From Saprospira grandis (GTDB taxonomy: Bacteria > Bacteroidota > Bacteroidia > Chitinophagales > Saprospiraceae): a DNA stretch of 64,000 nt. This document shows, in pieces, positions 62,214 to 64,000 of this stretch. Made by a program: the position numbers and the translations under genes. The notes beneath the pieces are model-generated. The model was not told the DNA's origin. It ran no database searches and was given only the letters and a program-made list of their open reading frames with translations. The DNA lies in the NCBI RefSeq assembly GCF_027594745.1, contig NZ_CP110854.1:2931501-2995500 (forward strand), read 5' to 3'. The first letter of the stretch is position 1. Each line of letters opens with the position of its first letter.

Positions 62214-64000
62214 ATGATGCAGAATTTTAAAATGAGCAGCCTCTTTTTGCTGCTTTTTGGCCTCTTTTCTTTTAGCCTTATGGCCCAAAATGGCGGAATA
62301 AGGGGTACCCTTTTAGATGATGAAACGGGAATGCCTATCCCTTTTACCCCCGTCTACCTCAATAACGGAGAGTATAATGCCCTCTCTGGAGATGATGGCT
62401 TCTATACCATCGCTAATGTGCCCCCAGGCAACTATCAACTCAAATGCCGTAGCCTCGGCTATGATAGTTTGGTAGTAGATGTAGAGGTTGTCGCCGGTAA
62501 GTTTATGACCGTAAACCTCAATATGGTCCCCTCGGCCGAACAGGTAGGTACGGTAACCGTAGATGCAGATAAGGAAAAAGCCCAAAATACAGTGCGGGTC
62601 TCTGTGGTCCAAGTTACCCCCAAAGATATTAAACGCCTGCCCTCTACAGGTGGCGAGGCCGATATCGCCCAATACCTACAAGTTATTCCAGGTATTGTCT
62701 TTACTGGCGACCAAGGCGGACAGTTCTATATCCGTGGTGGCGCCCCCGTCCAAAATAAAATTCTACTCGATGGAATGACCATCTCTAACGCTTTTCACTC
62801 TATCGGCTTTTTCTCGGTCTTCGAAACAGAACTGATCCGTAGCGCCGATGTCTATACCGGCGGCTTTAGCGCCAAATATGGCGGCCGCTCTTCCGCTATT
62901 GTCGATATCCGAACCCGAGATGGAAATAAAAAGCGCACAGCGGGAATGGTTAGTATCAACCCTTTTGTCGCTAAAGCCCTAATTGAAGGACCCATTATCC
63001 CCCTAGGCGATGATGGCGGAAGTAGCCTCTCTTATTTTGTGACAGCCAAGCATTCTTACCTCAATGAAAGCTCTAAGTTACTCTATAAGCCTATCCTCAG
63101 CCGTGAAGGAACTGCCGTTTCTGATAGCACACTCCCTTATAGCTTTACCGATTTTCACGCAAAGCTCTCTTTTAATGCCGCCAACGGTAGCCGACTAAAT
63201 GCCTACGGCTTTAGCCATAATGATGTGGCCAATTTTGGCGATGTGGCTAAGTATAGCTGGAATTCTGCCGGCGGTGGAATCAATTTCCGTATCGTCCCCG
63301 GCGCAGCCAAAATTATTATGGACGGTACCCTGGCCTACTCACTCTATGGCTCTAACTTTGAAGAAGGCGACGGTAGCCGCGAACGCCGTAGCGATATCTC
63401 TAATTTTAACGCCAACTTTAATTTTACCTATTATATGGGCCTCTCTAGAGAGCTCAATTATGGCCTAGAGTTCAATAGTGTCGGTACCGATTTCGCCTTT
63501 GTAAACAATAATGGTATTCCCATCGGCCAAACTCAATCTAATACAGAGGTAGCCGGCTATCTCCGCTATCAAGGCCGCTTTGGCAATTTGGTGATCGAAC
63601 CTAGTTTGCGCGCTCAATATTATGCCTCTTTGGGCGAGTTTAGAGCAGAACCCCGCCTGGGCCTTAAGTATAATATTACCGAAAATATCCGCCTCAAAAT
63701 GGCGGGCGGGATGTACTCCCAAAACTTAATCAGCTCTGTAGACGAACGAGATGTAGTTAACTTGTTTGTCGGCTTTTTGGGTGGGCCCGACCAACAGGTG
63801 TTCCGAATTACGGGCTATGATGAAGAAAGTCAATCGCCTGTTTATGAGGCCACCAATTCTAAACTGCAAACTTCTATTCATGCTATTGGCGGTCTAGAGT
63901 TTGACGCAGGTAAACATTTGGTCTTTAATGTAGAACCCTATATCAAATGGTTCCCCCAAATTATTGGCCTGAACCGCAACCGCACCGCCGATACCGACCA
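62214..64000 (+). CDS. TonB-dependent receptor (C-terminal part outside window)
   Basis: The frame from ATG at 62214 (or 62217) stays open to the window end, giving about 595 residues. A signal peptide (SLFLLLFGLFSFSLMAQ) is followed by a CarboxypepD_reg-like domain (GIRGTLLDDETGMPIPFTPV), then a plug (TGGEADIAQYLQVIPG, QFYIRGGAPVQNKILLDGM, VYTGGFSAKYGGRSSAIVDI) and the start of the beta barrel. The ligand is unknown. No partner gene is in the window. Confidence 0.9.
   Translation, partial: MMQNFKMSSLFLLLFGLFSFSLMAQNGGIRGTLLDDETGMPIPFTPVYLNNGEYNALSGDDGFYTIANVPPGNYQLKCRSLGYDSLVVDVEVVAGKFMTVNLNMVPSAEQVGTVTVDADKEKAQNTVRVSVVQVTPKDIKRLPSTGGEADIAQYLQVIPGIVFTGDQGGQFYIRGGAPVQNKILLDGMTISNAFHSIGFFSVFETELIRSADVYTGGFSAKYGGRSSAIVDIRTRDGNKKRTAGMVSINPFVAKALIEGPIIPLGDDGGSSLSYFVTAKHSYLNESSKLLYKPILSREGTAVSDSTLPYSFTDFHAKLSFNAANGSRLNAYGFSHNDVANFGDVAKYSWNSAGGGINFRIVPGAAKIIMDGTLAYSLYGSNFEEGDGSRERRSDISNFNANFNFTYYMGLSRELNYGLEFNSVGTDFAFVNNNGIPIGQTQSNTEVAGYLRYQGRFGNLVIEPSLRAQYYASLGEFRAEPRLGLKYNITENIRLKMAGGMYSQNLISSVDERDVVNLFVGFLGGPDQQVFRITGYDEESQSPVYEATNSKLQTSIHAIGGLEFDAGKHLVFNVEPYIKWFPQIIGLNRNRTADTD

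Noticed and set aside
1..64000. tRNA or rRNA genes, prophage, integrase or plasmid origin
   Set aside because: No T-loop words in a cloverleaf context, no rRNA sequence, and no phage or integrase genes were seen.

Overview
The window reads as a chromosome segment of a Bacteroidota organism, most likely a saprospirid close to Saprospira. The taxonomic call is inference from marker genes: a fused MurF-alanine racemase, DUF3822 next to rsmD, DUF5689 lipoprotein beside a TonB receptor, a fused CrtYcd-type lycopene cyclase, and TAnnTTTG promoter boxes. No rRNA or tRNA gene was seen.

Layout. 1-1260: 5' part of an exported TPR/PD40 protein. 1.4-4.4 kb: repeat-rich accessory DNA with an IS200-like transposase and its deletion derivatives, a small hypothetical gene and a 43-bp tandem array. 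4.4-12.2 kb: an AT-rich defence cassette on the minus strand, sspB-sspC-sspD-sspE, a single-strand phosphorothioation system without sspA, lying between two direct copies of a ~265-bp repeat. 12.9-26.6 kb: a membrane glycosyltransferase, a second hairpin array, mutL, an M28 peptidase, an RsmI-like methylase, a HisC-like protein that lacks the PLP lysine, and the carotenoid genes crtI-crtB-crtYcd. 27-35 kb: DUF3822-rsmD, ccmC-ccmD, glutamate dehydrogenase, an Lrp regulator and rodA. 35-50 kb: a cytoplasmic thioredoxin/peptidoglycan-binding protein and its partner, a SulP transporter, a DEAD-box helicase, dcd, HMG-CoA lyase, murF-alr, trxB, folP and miaE. 51-64 kb: a 967-residue coiled-coil protein, an HTTM-like membrane protein, a TonB receptor with a DUF5689 lipoprotein and a divergent secreted nuclease/phosphatase, then the start of another TonB receptor.

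The most unusual structure is not a gene. At least 17 intergenic copies of a 130-250-bp GC-rich modular element occur on both strands. They share a core (GCTCG...GCTCGGCC) followed by hairpins whose stem sequences differ from copy to copy while pairing is kept. The two ends of each copy pair with each other in four alternative forms (GGCTG/CAGCC, GGCCT/AGGCC, GGCCC/GGGCC, GGCTT/AAGCC). This is compensatory change over more than 100 bases and points to selection on a folded RNA or DNA structure. I know of no described family that matches.

The Ssp proteins would act together: SspB nicks DNA, SspC and SspD help insert sulfur into the backbone, and SspE senses the mark and attacks unmarked phage DNA. 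The crt genes form a route from geranylgeranyl diphosphate to a cyclised carotenoid. The TonB/DUF5689/nuclease locus looks like uptake of phosphate or nucleic-acid breakdown products.
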